From assembly GCA_949752735.1 (NCBI GenBank), contig OX457038.1, positions 24,116,655 through 24,180,654 of the forward strand: 64,000 nucleotides of DNA, read 5' to 3'. The notes under the pieces are model-generated. The model did no database searches. It saw nothing but the letters and a program-made list of their open reading frames with translations, and was not told where the DNA came from. Made by a program: the position numbers and the translations under genes. This DNA is from Lumbricus terrestris. Lineage: Eukaryota > Annelida > Clitellata > Crassiclitellata > Lumbricidae. Below are positions 41,217 to 63,668 of the stretch, piece after piece (position 1 is the first letter of the stretch; every line of letters starts with the position of its first letter).

Positions 41217-41430
41217 GCGGGGCGCGGTGGTGTAGTGGTGGCGTCGTTGCCTTGAAGCGGGAAGGTTCGAGGTTTGAATCCACCTCAAATCGCCGCGTAG
41301 GGACCTTGGGCAAGTCCTTCACTCACAATTGCTCAGCGCTTCGGCGTGAAACTCCGATGCAGTGTCCGCTCTGCAGTCGGGAGCGCCTTTGAGTAGTGAG
41401 AGAGCTTGAAGGGGCACTATAAACAAATAA
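41217..41430 (+). mobile_element. tRNA-derived SINE sharing its 3' end with a LINE
   Basis: The head 'GGCGCGGTGGTGTAGTGG' is A-box-like and 'GGTTTGAATCC' is B-box-like. The body includes 'GGGACCTTGGGCAAGTCC' and the tail 'CTTGAAGGGGCACTATAAAC'. The last 40 or so bases match the 3' end of the LINE at 37862-38230. Confidence 0.8.
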
Positions 41431-41780
41431 ACAATTATATATAGGCCTACGTTACATCTTGCACTTTAGGAATAGAGTGTTCAATAGACTACATAGTAGG
41501 CCTATAGGAAGCGAGTAGTTGATGATCCGAATCCATAGATTAATAATAGTAAGAAATTGCAATAATAATTGTATAAAAATTGTTTGTAAAATATAAGAAT
41601 TGGAATAATGGCGCGAAATTAGGACACAGAGACAATTATTGATTATAGGCCTTGGTCATGCGTGTTGCCATAAACATTGAGGTTACGCTATGAAAATAAT
41701 GTGATGTAGGCCTAACTATCAAAAGACATAACGCTAAAACTGCATGCGACGAAAATTAATGATTATAGATCAGGACTCAG

Positions 41781-41973
41781 CAGGGCTTTATTTTAGCGTG
41801 CAGTTGTACACAAAATGTGCAGTTCTAAATGAATCTGTGCATTTGTAGAAGCACTTCTCAGCAGTAAAAACTAGTGAAAAAGGTCATTGTCCTGGGAGCA
41901 ATTTACCATGGAGGATGGGAAGGCAAAGAAGAGGTTTGTGCAGTTCCAAAAATTCCATTTAAAAACAGCTCTG
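41781..41973. mobile_element. 193-bp hAT-type MITE, CAGGGCT family
   Basis: It starts CAGGGCTTTATTTTAGCGTG and ends AAAAACAGCTCTG. A perfect 8-bp TSD GGACTCAG lies at 41773-41780 and 41974-41981. Several GTGCAGTT motifs lie inside. Sister copies are at 49147 and 51742. Confidence 0.9.
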
Positions 41974-42040
41974 GGACTCAGGGGTGGAAATTTACTAACA
42001 AGAAGCTTACAGAGGGCATAGGCCATGTGAACTTTGTCTT

Positions 42041-42184
<144 letters not shown>

Positions 42185-42189
42185 CGCAA

Positions 42190-43560
42190 AAGGGATTTTT
42201 AATGATGTAAGAGTATACAGCCCTGAGCTTCGTTGTACCTTAGTCTGTCAAACAATAGAACACACGATGAAAGATTTGCAGCTATAGGTATTGAAAGATA
42301 AACAAAGAAATAGCATGCAGGTCACTGGGACACGAGAAAGTGCATCACGGAAGGGGACTTGCAGAATGTCTCGTTCAAGTGAGAATTGCCGGAAGGTTTG
42401 GCTTCCAATCCCCAGTCTTTCTTTTACCTCCATATTGCTTCTTTGCACCCCCCCCCCAAATCCATTTGATTCGCATCGTCTCATGCACCACAGTTACATG
42501 TATCTTTCTACAATTCTCATACTGAACTCACCACGAGAAAGACGTTTATAGGAGACTCAAAGAAAGGGCGGCGATCAGATAAATCTGGGGAGGGGTCGAC
42601 CGCAGTTGAAGAGAGGCTGAAGGAGAGCAGATCAGTGAATGGTTCTCACCAGACGTTGACTGGGCGAATGTCAAGAATAGCTAGGATTCTGATGGTGCTT
42701 GTGTGGTTAAAGCAATCCATCACAAAATCAGATGCTGATCTCGATCTGTAGAAGAAGATTGGCTTTTCTACCTGTGCAGATGCTATAGTGTAGGTTCTGT
42801 AAAATGGACTGTAGTCTATATACTTATACTATAGGGCTTCCTACAAGTAGAGGTAGCCTGATCTCTTTCCACGCAGATAGAGGATCATTAAGATTCTTCA
42901 AGCACGTCTTTATTGAATATATTGTTACTCAATAGCAACAATGATGAAGGTGGTGGCGGCGGCGGTGGTGGTGATTGAGTCATCCAAAGTCCAAACAATC
43001 CCAGCACAGTGTCTTCGATGTGCAAAGGAGGAACTGGTGATTTTACCTTCTATAACTTTCGTGATATTCCTTCCGCTATCTATAATTAATTATCTGAATA
43101 TCCAATGATATCTTAATATTATCCATAAAATATACAATTCCAGTCTAAGTGTGACCATAATATGACCCTGTTGGATTGATCGTTTGACTTCTGACTTGAA
43201 GATTTCAAGTCTGTGCTTACCCGCACTGTTTTTATCGTCATAATTTTTTGACGGCGCTCAATATGCTCCGTTTAATCACTACTAAGCTCCTCCAGCTTGT
43301 GCACAAATAAATAGCAGGTTGCTAACAAAAGGAGCACAACAGCATAGTCAGAGCATTTAGTGTTCCGACCTCCAGTTACAAAGTTGAAGTTGAAGTTGAC
43401 GTTGTGTCCTTGAGTTGCTGTGTGTCTGATCAAGAAACCGATTGCATAATAAGAGAAGAGAACGACAATGACGTCATCGTTGTTGCTGTTTGCCTGCTGC
43501 GTGAATCGAAACATTCCTCGGATGTTTGAATCGCGATTCTATAAAAAAAGTCCATCGCGC
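42190..43560. other. Intergenic DNA, no supported gene
   Basis: Unique sequence. A minus-strand 80-codon frame at 43272-43514 has no recognisable domain and no splice context that I trust. Confidence 0.4.
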
Positions 43561-43564
43561 AATT

Positions 43565-43868
43565 ATGACCTAGCCTATTATTTATTATTTTTTTAGCCTA
43601 TTACTAGTCACTGTTTTTTAGCCTATTACTAGTCACTGTTTTTTTTAGCCTATTACTATAGTCACTGTTTTTTTAGCCTATTAGGCTACTATAGTCACTT
43701 TTTTTTAGCCTATTACTAGTCACTGTTTTTTTAGCCTATCACTAGTCACTGTTTTTTAGCCTATAGGCTATTACTAGTCACTGCTTTTTAGCCTATTACT
43801 ATAGTCACTGTTTTTTAAACCTATTACTAGTCCCTGTTTTTTTAGCCTATTGCTAGTCACTGTTATTT
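43565..43868. repeat. Minisatellite of TTTTTTAGCCTATTACTAGTCACTG-type units
   Basis: About eleven copies of a 24-30 bp unit, varying mainly in the T run and in 'ACTAGT' versus 'ACTATAGT'. Confidence 0.92.
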
Positions 43869-44254
43869 TAGGATCAAACAGGAAACACTATCATTTTGTT
43901 AGATATTTCAAAATGACTAGAATTCTTCTATAGTAAGAATCGATCAAGTAATTGCCAATGAAACATTTTAAATTGTTAAGTTAGCTAACCAATAATTTTA
44001 AGACAGTGATGAAGTAAGCGTTCATGCGGTTCAATAATTTAGTCAGTAGTTCAGTCCAAAATGTTCGCTTGAGTTCTCAGTCTATGTTTTTTGTCAAAAT
44101 CTAAATATAACTTGGGTTAACAATCAAAATGTTCATTTTAGTCTGTAGACCTAATTCTGTTCAGCTCACTGCAATGTTATTTCAGTGCAGAATCCGTCCG
44201 ACTAAGTTTCGAGCTTCTGGCTCAAAAATTGGTGACGCGACAAAAGGCGCAGAT

Positions 44255-44415
44255 GACAAAGCGCACAGACAAAAACGCACAGACAAAAGCGCACAGACAA
44301 AAACGCACAGACAAAAACGCACAGACAAAAGCGCACAGACAAAAACGAACAGACAAAAGCGCACAGACAAAAACGCACAGACAAAAACGCACAGACAAAA
44401 GCGCGCAGACAAATG
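44255..44415. repeat. 13-14 bp tandem repeat GCACAGACAAAA
   Basis: Twelve or so copies alternate between ACGCACAGACAAAA and GCGCACAGACAAAA. Frames on both strands are period artefacts. Confidence 0.93.
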
Positions 44416-45365
44416 CGTTCAAAAGTTTGACAACAGTTGAAAAATTTATCTGAACGCGAAAAGAACTAGATTTGTAAAAACTTCAGGCACAGGAAAACAC
44501 AAAGCACACAATGACCTATATTTAAAGTAGAAATAGTCGTGTAGGTTCCTAAGGCTCATAATGTAGGCTACTATCAGCCAAACTTTATAGGCAACCAAAG
44601 GAAGTTACATAAAACATAGGCCAGAAAATATTTAACCTAGGAAAAAAACTTGAATTATAAAACCAGAAACACACAAATTAGATTCGTTTTTTGTTAATTG
44701 GAAGTTATTTGCAGTTCATTTCCACGGTGCTGGCTGTTTTAGTAAAAACCTAACTAATAATTTAGGCCTAGGCGGTAGTTATCGATCATTATAGTCAACA
44801 TTAGATAGATACTTGTCTAGGTAACTGCTCGCTTTTGTCTGGTGCTTTTGTCTTGCGCTGCTTTTGCTATGGCGCCTAAAAATTGGATATTGTTAAGTGA
44901 ACTATTTTACATCTTCAACCTCTGATAATATTTAATTTTAAGTAACAAGCCAATATCCTCTTCTAAAATGTAGCAATATAGTTAGTGCCTAATCTATGCT
45001 CAGAAATATTATATTTATCCACGTAGGCCTAAATAATTATGATCCTAATATTATATTTTATGAGTATAAACCTCGATTATAAGTATTTAATTTGATGATA
45101 AATACTGCACATCATTTTGAATAACGGTACATATTATAAAATGCATGTATATTATATATACTAAAATCAATAACTTATTAATAATTGTCGTTTTTGCATA
45201 TAAATTAAAATGCAAGGTCAAAATAGAAGGGCGAATCTGAGATTGATATTAATAATATTGAACTGATGCCAGTGATACTACTACTGCTACAACAACTACT
45301 ACTACTATTGCTGTTGCTGCTGGTCTCCTACTACTATCATCGTTAAAACCGTAATCGTAATTGTA

Positions 45366-46170
45366 ATCTCCAGACTTCTAAAGTGCTATTCGAAAGCCAA
45401 TCGCGGGGCACCAACTTATTTACGAGCGCTGCGTTGAGTCAAAGGGGTTGTCCGTAACTTAAGAGTAGTCCAAAGGTGGCCCGGGTCGAGTTATAATATA
45501 GGATCAGAGTGAACAGCCACTAAGGCTGGTGTCGTCCGTGTCGGGAATTGAAAGGTGAAGGATCCGATGAGACAAAGTAAGAGTTCTTGAAAAGGTGTGG
45601 ATTCAGTTTGGAATAAAAAGCCCGAGGTGTGCTGGATATATATTGGAGTCTGAGGAAGGTGATGGTGTGTGATTAGTAATGATGGTGGAGGAACTGAAAA
45701 AGTCGGAATTCAGGAGGCTGATCATTCCAAAGGCGTGGTTCTGTGTTGGATATTGCTCGTTTGGAGAACTTGAGATGACTTGTAACAGGCGGTCGAGAAA
45801 GTGTAAATCACGTGGATGATCGAGTAAAGCGGCTTGACTGGATGGTGAACAGTTTGCGAAAATATGTGGGCTGGGAGTATTGTGAGGAGTTAAAGATTAA
45901 GTAGAGAACTTTGAAGTGGATTCGCTCTGGGATTTTCAACCAGTGAAGTGACTTGAGGATGGTGGTGATGTGGTGATGTCAGGGTGTTCTGGTGATGGCT
46001 CTAGCTAGTGAATACTGTATGAGTTGGAGGCGCTTAAGTTGTGTGGAATCAAGGTTTAAGAACAGGGAATTGCAATAGTCAGACTTTGAGAGGACGATGG
46101 ACGTAGCAATGGTGGAAGCAGTTTCGAAATCGGTGCATGAAGCAGTTTTGAAAATAACGAGTAGAGGCAA
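45366..46170 (-). pseudogene. CR1/L2-like LINE 3' end
   Basis: The minus strand encodes 'SDYCNSLFLNLDSTQLKRLQ', then 'SLHWLKIPERIHFKVLYL' and 'SQPTYFRKLF'. These are the last RT motifs and the thumb-side region of a non-LTR retrotransposon. The frame then breaks. Its 3' UTR (45366-45550) contains the block seen in the 6655 and 15494 composite elements and near 51450. Confidence 0.78.
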
Positions 46171-46244
46171 TGTTTATTGTCTGAACGCCATTGTTATTCA
46201 ACATCTGAACGTTTATTTAGTTTTAGTATTATTATCGTTACTAT

Positions 46245-46405
46245 TAATCAGATGGGGAAGACCATGCAGACTGCAGAGAATGGCTGCAGGACATAGGAGA
46301 GTGGCGTGTGATGAATGCGCAGGAGCTGACACACCGGACACGGGACAGGGAATCATGGAAGGAAGTAATCAAGTGCGCAGTGGACACCTGCGGGCTATCA
46401 ACCCA
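46245..46405 (+). pseudogene. LINE ORF tail fragment on the plus strand
   Basis: The frame 'DCREWLQDIGEW' to 'RTRDRESWKEVIKCAVDTCG' resembles the C-terminal W..DI..W...(R)DR..W segment of a LINE polyprotein. It is adjacent to, and opposite in strand to, the LINE at 45366-46170. Confidence 0.55.
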
Positions 46406-46815
46406 TGGACATTGAAAATGAAGAAGAAGAAGAAGATTGATCAGATGAGAATCGTATCTGAAACGAAGAAGGGTTTGAAGCATAGACAGTTAATATACAA
46501 GGATTACTTAGTACAATTATAGTAGGCTACTAAGAGTAAGAGACTAGAGTGAAGCTAACCTATCGATCGGTCGGTGTCATATGTGACGGTCTCACTCAAT
46601 AGCTGCAAGTGTCACTTAGTGATCTATTATAGTCTACAAGCAATCCAGCTTATACACACATTACACAGCATGAATGAGTGTTTGACTGTTAAACGACGGT
46701 AAATTTGGTCTTTCTATCTTCGTAATGAAAAAGTAAACTGACCTGTCGACGTCTTCTTCCTTTCAAAAGGCAAAGAATAAATAGCTGCGTTTAGTGCATC
46801 GACTACTCCATGGCC

Positions 46816-46985
46816 GGTCAATCGGTCAGTCGGTCAATCGGTCAGTCGGTCAGTCGGTCAGTCGGTTAATCGGTCAGTCGGTCAGTCGGTCAGTCGGTCA
46901 GTCGGTCAATCGGTCAGTCGGTCAGTCGGTCAATCAGTCAGTCGGTCAGTTGATCAGTCGGTCGATCGGTCGAACGATCAGTCGA
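46816..46985. repeat. Octamer tandem repeat GGTCAGTC
   Basis: About 21 copies of CGGTCAGT with GGTCAATC variants. Confidence 0.94.
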
Positions 46986-47351
46986 TGATCTGTTCTGCCT
47001 ATCAATGACCTTTGCTCCGATGGTTTCCTATCTCTCAATCAACTGACGGTTCCAGAAGATGTTCTGACTCCTCCGTCGACATCAACTGCTGCTGCTGTTG
47101 CAGCTGCGCGTTGGTTTCATTCGTCGATGATGCTCTGTGTCAGACTTCTTAGCCAGCAGTTACTGCTGCTGTCTCAGCTGCTGCTTCTGCTGCTGCTGCA
47201 GTTGCTAAGGACGACTGATGTCGCAGCCGGTCAGTCGATCACATCTATGTTGTGTTCTTTCAGAGCTGCTGCTGCTAATGATGCAAATAATTCTTTCATG
47301 CAAATTAAGATCCAATATCTCAACACTTGTCAAATAAACAAACGCATCAGT

Positions 47352-47354
<3 letters not shown>

Positions 47355-47403
<49 letters not shown>
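47355..47403. repeat. (CTG)n microsatellite
   Basis: Sixteen uninterrupted CTG units. Shorter CTG clusters lie at 47085-47205. Confidence 0.95.
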
Positions 47404-47406
<3 letters not shown>

Positions 47407-47887
47407 GCCTTGCAGAGCTGTAGATGCACGCGCAGAGACAGCGCAGCAGCAGCAGCAGATTTCACCTTGGTTGACACTTTATGACAAAGCTCGTCATTTC
47501 TTCATTACCTACCTCGTCACCATCAGCAGCCAATAAGCGGGTTCGACATAGATCTATGTTGTGTGCGCATGCGCAGTGGGTCGGGCACAAGCGCAAAATC
47601 TTAAATAGCTTTTACTTTCAGACTAGACGACATTATGCGGAAAGGACATTTCAATGAAATCTGTTTTCATTACTTTCGGTTATTATGACGTACGGTTGAT
47701 AATTATCAAAGACTATACCAGCGGATCGTTACGTCTGCGTTCTGCCTGCTATATGTAGGCCTACCAGACTACTACACGATACAAGTCTTTCTTCATCTTT
47801 ATGTGCATGTCTCTACATGGTCTCCCAAACGTGTATTTTGTGTGCATTTCAATAAGTACATGAGTTGAGTTGCAAGCGACACTGCAT

Positions 47888-48197
47888 CATGGGCGCCCGC
47901 ACATAGGGGCAAGAGGGGGCATTTGCCCCCCCTGGAAGGTTGAAACCTATTTTTCTAAATGCTACATTTTGGTTGTCAACAGATTTCTATGCACTAAAGA
48001 AACTATATTCATAATAAAAATTATGAAAAAGTTAAACTGAGAAATTTACATTAAGAAACATCTAAGAAAAATAGTTAAAATATTCTTGTATGTTCTTAAT
48101 TTCCTGCTTTGCATTTCAAACCTCTTACTACAAAAAAAACTGCAACCGTGACCATCGAGTTTTGCCCCTCCTGCAGAAATTTATGCGGGCGCCCATG
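47888..48197. mobile_element. 310-bp CATGGGCGCCC-ended MITE
   Basis: CATGGGCGCCCGCACATAGG at the left and TGCGGGCGCCCATG at the right. Inner 'GCAAGAGGGGGCATTTGCCC' and 'TTTTGCCCCTCCTGCAG' match the other family members. No matching TSD is found. Confidence 0.78.
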
Positions 48198-48631
48198 TCT
48201 TCAAATGACCTCTGCCGTGACCTATAGACAGAGGCGCCGTCGTTTCCAGCTTTAGAATCTTCAATTAGAGACTCTGTCAAAAACGGTGAAACGCAACGTA
48301 CGTCGTCTGGAAGCTGGAAGTTTGAAGAGCATCGCTAGAGGTCGTTGCCATATGACAACGTGTCCCTTAAACACACAACGAATAATCGTCAACCCCCACC
48401 CACCACCAATAATATAATATGTTTTTATCTTTCTAATCAGAAGGTTCGTCCATTCCAGTCCGACAGAAACAGAATATGACTCTCTTCAGTGATTGGCTGA
48501 CCTTTTGACCAACCGTCAGCAGCTCGACATCAAGTCACGATGCATCAACGCTCATTTTATGACCTTGCAAAAGCGAGTTCTGAAAATTAAATAAGTTATG
48601 TACCCCATAATTATAGAACTCGCACGGACCT

Positions 48632-48747
48632 CAGGCCCAGCCTTAGGGCGTGCGGGCCCAAGGCAGCAAGCGATGAGCGGGTCCACAAATACAAATTGCG
48701 AGGCCCAAGGTGGTCACCTCGCTAGCCTTGCCCTAAGGCCGGGCCTG
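48632..48747. mobile_element. Short MITE with CAGGCCCGGCCTTAGGG-type ends
   Basis: CAGGCCCAGCCTTAGGGCG and the right end CCCTAAGGCCGGGCCTG are inverted repeats of about 17 bp. This terminus is known from hAT-type elements. Flanking 8-mers differ, so the TSD is lost or ends are slightly misplaced. Confidence 0.6.
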
Positions 48748-48799
48748 CACACTATAAAATCTATTCTACAACTTAGAAATATTACCTTTCGAGTGCATA

Positions 48800-49130
48800 G
48801 ATAAATTTCAACTATAGGCTCATTTATGTACAAACTTCAAGTGCATAAAATACCTGCTAGTTCTGACTATTGGTTTTGTAAAAACTCAGATCAGCATGAT
48901 CATTATATACGCGTTCAACCATTAATTAAATTCCGTCAGCGAAGAGTATACGCGTCACTGCTAGGCAATACAGCATTGGAATAAAAAAAATTATAAAATT
49001 ATTGACCTATGGTCCACTGCTATGGAACTCTCTGCCTAATTACCTTAAACACCTATCCCCTGTTTATCAATTCAAACGAAAATTGAAACCGTACCTTTCG
49101 ACTGCACTTGTAGAAGCTACGATGAACTTG
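48800..49130 (+). pseudogene. LINE 3' fragment (post-RT region)
   Basis: The translation includes 'GPLLWNSLPNYLKHLSPVYQ' followed by 'FKRKLKPYLSTALV'. This is the same LINE landmark as at 8886 and 54303. Upstream frames are broken. A CAGGGCT MITE (49147) has landed in its 3' part. Confidence 0.7.
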
Positions 49131-49146
49131 TGCATGCACTATAGCC

Positions 49147-49321
49147 CAGGGCTGTTTTTAAGGAATTTTTGAACTGCACAACTCCTTCTTTCCTTTCCCA
49201 TCGTCCATGGTAAATTACTTCCAATCAGAGGACAATGACCTTTTTTTTACTAGATTTAACTGCACATAAGTGCTTCTACAACTGCACATTTTGTGTACAA
49301 CTGCACGTTAAAAAAGCCCTG
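49147..49321. mobile_element. 175-bp hAT-type MITE, CAGGGCT family
   Basis: CAGGGCTGTTTTTAAGGAAT at the left and GTTAAAAAAGCCCTG at the right. A perfect 8-bp TSD CTATAGCC lies at 49139-49146 and 49322-49329. Orientation is opposite to 41781. Confidence 0.9.
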
Positions 49322-49457
49322 CTATAGCCTACTACTAATGTCCGTACACTGCATGAATTGTCAACGGATTTTTACTGTCAGTGTGCTTTTATCAATCTTG
49401 CGAGGAGACTTGCTCCCAGTAAAATCAAATGCTGACACTTTGTTATACGACTGTATG

Positions 49458-49722
49458 CAGTGGCGTAGCCAGGAATTTTTCATGGGGGTTGGTTGGTTGT
49501 TTTTTGCCTGGCCGGATACCCTTTCTGAAACCAACCCAACAGTATTACAGTAAATAAACAGGGAATAAAGTAACAAAGAGAATAAATTAAGAAAAACAAT
49601 AATGTTACTACAAGCAATTGTTTTTTTCTTCTTATTTAAGTGGATAAATAACCTCTAAAAAACTTGTTTCCTATTCCAATGGAGGGTTTTAACCCCCGAA
49701 ACCCCCCTTGGCTACGCCACTG
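49458..49722. mobile_element. 265-bp hAT-type MITE with CAGTGGCGTAGCCAGG end
   Basis: CAGTGGCGTAGCCAGGAATT at the left and CCTTGGCTACGCCACTG at the right. A perfect 8-bp TSD ACTGTATG lies at 49450-49457 and 49723-49730. A 40-bp relic of its right end occurs at about 30590. Confidence 0.9.
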
Positions 49723-50294
49723 ACTGTATGAAGATAGGCTGATATTATTAAATGGTCATTGAAACATTAGCGGGTCCTGGCCATAATTATTCTGTAACAT
49801 GCATAATTATAGAGAAACGCGGACATCTACTTTAATATAATTATGTAGGCTATATGGCTGTATCAGCATTGTTGGATACCAGATGAAATTTTCTTTTAGT
49901 GAAATAGAGGTAGGCAAAGGATAGGTTGTGCTTTTATGAGATGCTAGAAGGTGCCATAGGCCTATACGTGACCAGATAAACACATAAAGTGTTTTACGGA
50001 CACGTGGGAGGAAATGGGTAACAAACATCACTTCAACAGACACAACATTCACATTCTGATAATGATCACATGAACCGCATTGTTCATTTTTTGCATTGAT
50101 CATAATTTACGATGGGTTAAATATCAAAGTAGTCATTGACTAGTCAATAATAGGAATTTTTTATTTTAATCTGTTTAAAATTAAATTTAAAATCAACAGT
50201 AATGCAACAGCATTTAGCATTCAGGAAGATTTACAAACGTTCGGAATTGAAGAAGATATGAATCACTAAACGAATCAAATAAATGAACCAAGAG

Positions 50295-50300
50295 TTTATT
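50295..50300 (-). promoter_or_regulatory. Polyadenylation signal AATAAA of the SMPDL3-like gene
   Basis: AATAAA on the minus strand begins only about a dozen bases after the stop codon. The 3' UTR would be unusually short if this signal is used. Confidence 0.5.
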
Positions 50301-50311
50301 TGAGTCGCCTA

Positions 50312-61343
<11,032 letters not shown>

Positions 61344-61740
61344 CCTTTTGTTGGTCGTTTAGATAATCCGATGTAGCCTGTGTCCCTTGCGTTAGCTCTC
61401 ACTAATAAACATAATGCAGACAGGCATATAGCTTGCGTACGATACGTCATGTTGTCGTTAATTTATATAGCGCCTTCTGAGCACCTCACACAAACGAGCA
61501 TTCTCTTCGCTCATAGACTCATGCTAGAGCAGAGCTAAATAGCTTAGTCTATAACTGTAGCCTAACATATGTAATAGAGCGAGGCGCGTCCTTTGAGCAA
61601 TGCGTTAATTCATCTGAAAGATTGAATTGAAACAAATACTACTCCAGCCATTTCGTCCGTTTCGCACAAGTCGTATTTAACTTCTAGTCTGAAAATGCTT
61701 TATCTCTCATGATGATTTGTCAAATTATCTCCCAATATCT

Positions 61741-61868
61741 ATGTCCAGTATCATGTTAGAAATATCATGCAAGAAATGTCATGTAAGAAATATTATGTAA
61801 GAAATATCATGTAAGAAATATTATGTACGAAATATCATGTAAGAAATATCATGTAAGAAATATCATGC
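61741..61868. repeat. 15-16 bp tandem repeat ATGTAAGAAATATC
   Basis: Eight imperfect copies of 'ATCATGTAAGAAAT'. Confidence 0.88.
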
Positions 61869-61945
61869 AAGATATGTTTCATAAACGCTGATGCTAACCA
61901 GCAAGCTGTCTTCTTTTGCACAGCTACCTTTTTGTAAGCTTAGCC

Positions 61946-62979
61946 CAGCGTTTCCCAAACTGGGTTCCGCGGAACCCAGGGGTTCCGCGGGGCGAGCATA
62001 AGGGTTCCGCGAGAAGTTGAGGGAAAAAACTTTTTCTGAGAAATTTTTCTGCAATACAACATTTCAAGCAGCTTTTGAAAATGCACTGGAAGTTTGAAAC
62101 TAGCCTCAGTCATCTTTTGTATTTTGTCTTCATCCGACCTTTCAGTGATTATTAGCAATCAAATAAATACCGTAGCCTATAGTATCATAGTATGTAGACC
62201 TAGTTTGTATAAGCTTAGACATCACTGCTGAACGTAACGTACATGTATGTCAGAGCTTTAGGCCTTAGTCTGAACAAAGACGCAGTCATTTTTGTCACCG
62301 TAAAACGCAAGTTGAAAAAGAATAGCCAAGTCTGATCTTGTAACAGTAGCAACAAATAGTGATTTTAATTTGTTTGTGTGAAAATTTGCCCAAATTTAGT
62401 GACTTTTCGGTACGCTACAAGGGTTCTAACCTCTTTTATTTAATTTAGAAACTTGGAACACTTTCCAAACTCACACAATTTTTAATGGTTCTCGAGGAAA
62501 CCATCGATCGTTCAGAAATTGCAAATCATTTTCACGCCCTGAAAGCGAACTTGGTTAAATGCTTCCTTTTCATGAATTACGATAATAGGATACGAAACCA
62601 CTCAACGAAGGTGAAAAGCAGCCAACTCTTCTAAGGGTGACTACGAACTTCTAATTGACCTATATCACGAATGAAGCAGAATTCCAATGAACCTTCGCAT
62701 TATAACCTCATGTAGGGTTATACTCTTTGTAGGATCCACAAATCGTGGTTTTTAAAACAGTGCAATTTAATCTTTTATGATTTTGTAAGAAAAATAAACC
62801 TTCTAAAATTTAGTGTATTTAGGTATGTATACGCTTATAATTATTAGTAGGCCTAGCCTTTGTTTCCCGCGCGTTCAGCATGATTCAATGCGTTTAGTTG
62901 AGATTGGGGTAAATGGGGTTCCGCCCGAAAATATTAGGACGCGAAGGGTTCCGTGGCCCAAAAAGTTTGGGAAACGCTG
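61946..62979 (-). mobile_element. Intact 1034-bp hAT-type element (CAGCGTTTCC family)
   Basis: It starts CAGCGTTTCCCAAACTGGGT and ends AAAAAGTTTGGGAAACGCTG. A perfect 8-bp TSD GCTTAGCC lies at 61938-61945 and 62980-62987. It is in the opposite orientation to the expanded copy at 20428-24113 and is nearly identical to it. No transposase domain is visible in any frame. Confidence 0.92.
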
Positions 62980-62987
62980 GCTTAGCC

Positions 62988-63668
62988 TATCATAGGTCTT
63001 TCTTTTGAATCTGCCTATCTAAAATACTAATCCACTGAAACCGCATTAGACCCTATACGATCACATAATTATATGCTGTATTATCAGCTCTATGGATGAA
63101 CTACATCATGCTGCATGCTTGACTTGTCTGCTCCTTCTAATATCGTTCATTGTGGCATTCACGATCTCAGTATACATAAGCACCCTGATGTGGCTAAGGA
63201 CGTGTTTAGCATGAGTAAAGTCCATCTCAGCAGAAGAATCTCGAATATGAATCGTTTGGAAGCAGGAAGTCGCAGCAATATAATTCTGTGCATTTATTAG
63301 CCTATAATACTAAAATAGTTTGAAAAATAGAGTTAAGCTTGTTGGCTACAATTTCGGTTTTTCATTTGCTTCAGCTCAGGTATCAGAATAGACATGTGAT
63401 CGATGATGTAGTTAGTATCAGTTGCACCAAACTGTATTTCTATAGCCTATACTCGTCCAAATGAACGAGTGAACGAAGGTCGAAGCGCCACTAATTAAAT
63501 GACACTTTGCTATGATATTGTTGTCTATAGATATAGAGATCTATATGATTCATGTCATGTGTGATCGAGAGAGACTGACACATCTCATATGGTCCTATCA
63601 GGACCTACAACGAGACATTAACCCGTCTATAGTCGATATAGGCCATAGGCCTACTTAATACTTCTTCT
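62988..63668. other. Intergenic DNA, no supported gene
   Basis: Unique sequence upstream of the SMPDL3-like gene. A 61-codon plus-strand frame at 63115 shows no known domain. Confidence 0.4.

Noticed and set aside
47127..47250. Plus-strand frame MMLCVRLLSQQLLLL resembling a signal peptide
   Set aside because: It is built on CTG microsatellite clusters and has no recognisable continuation or splice context.
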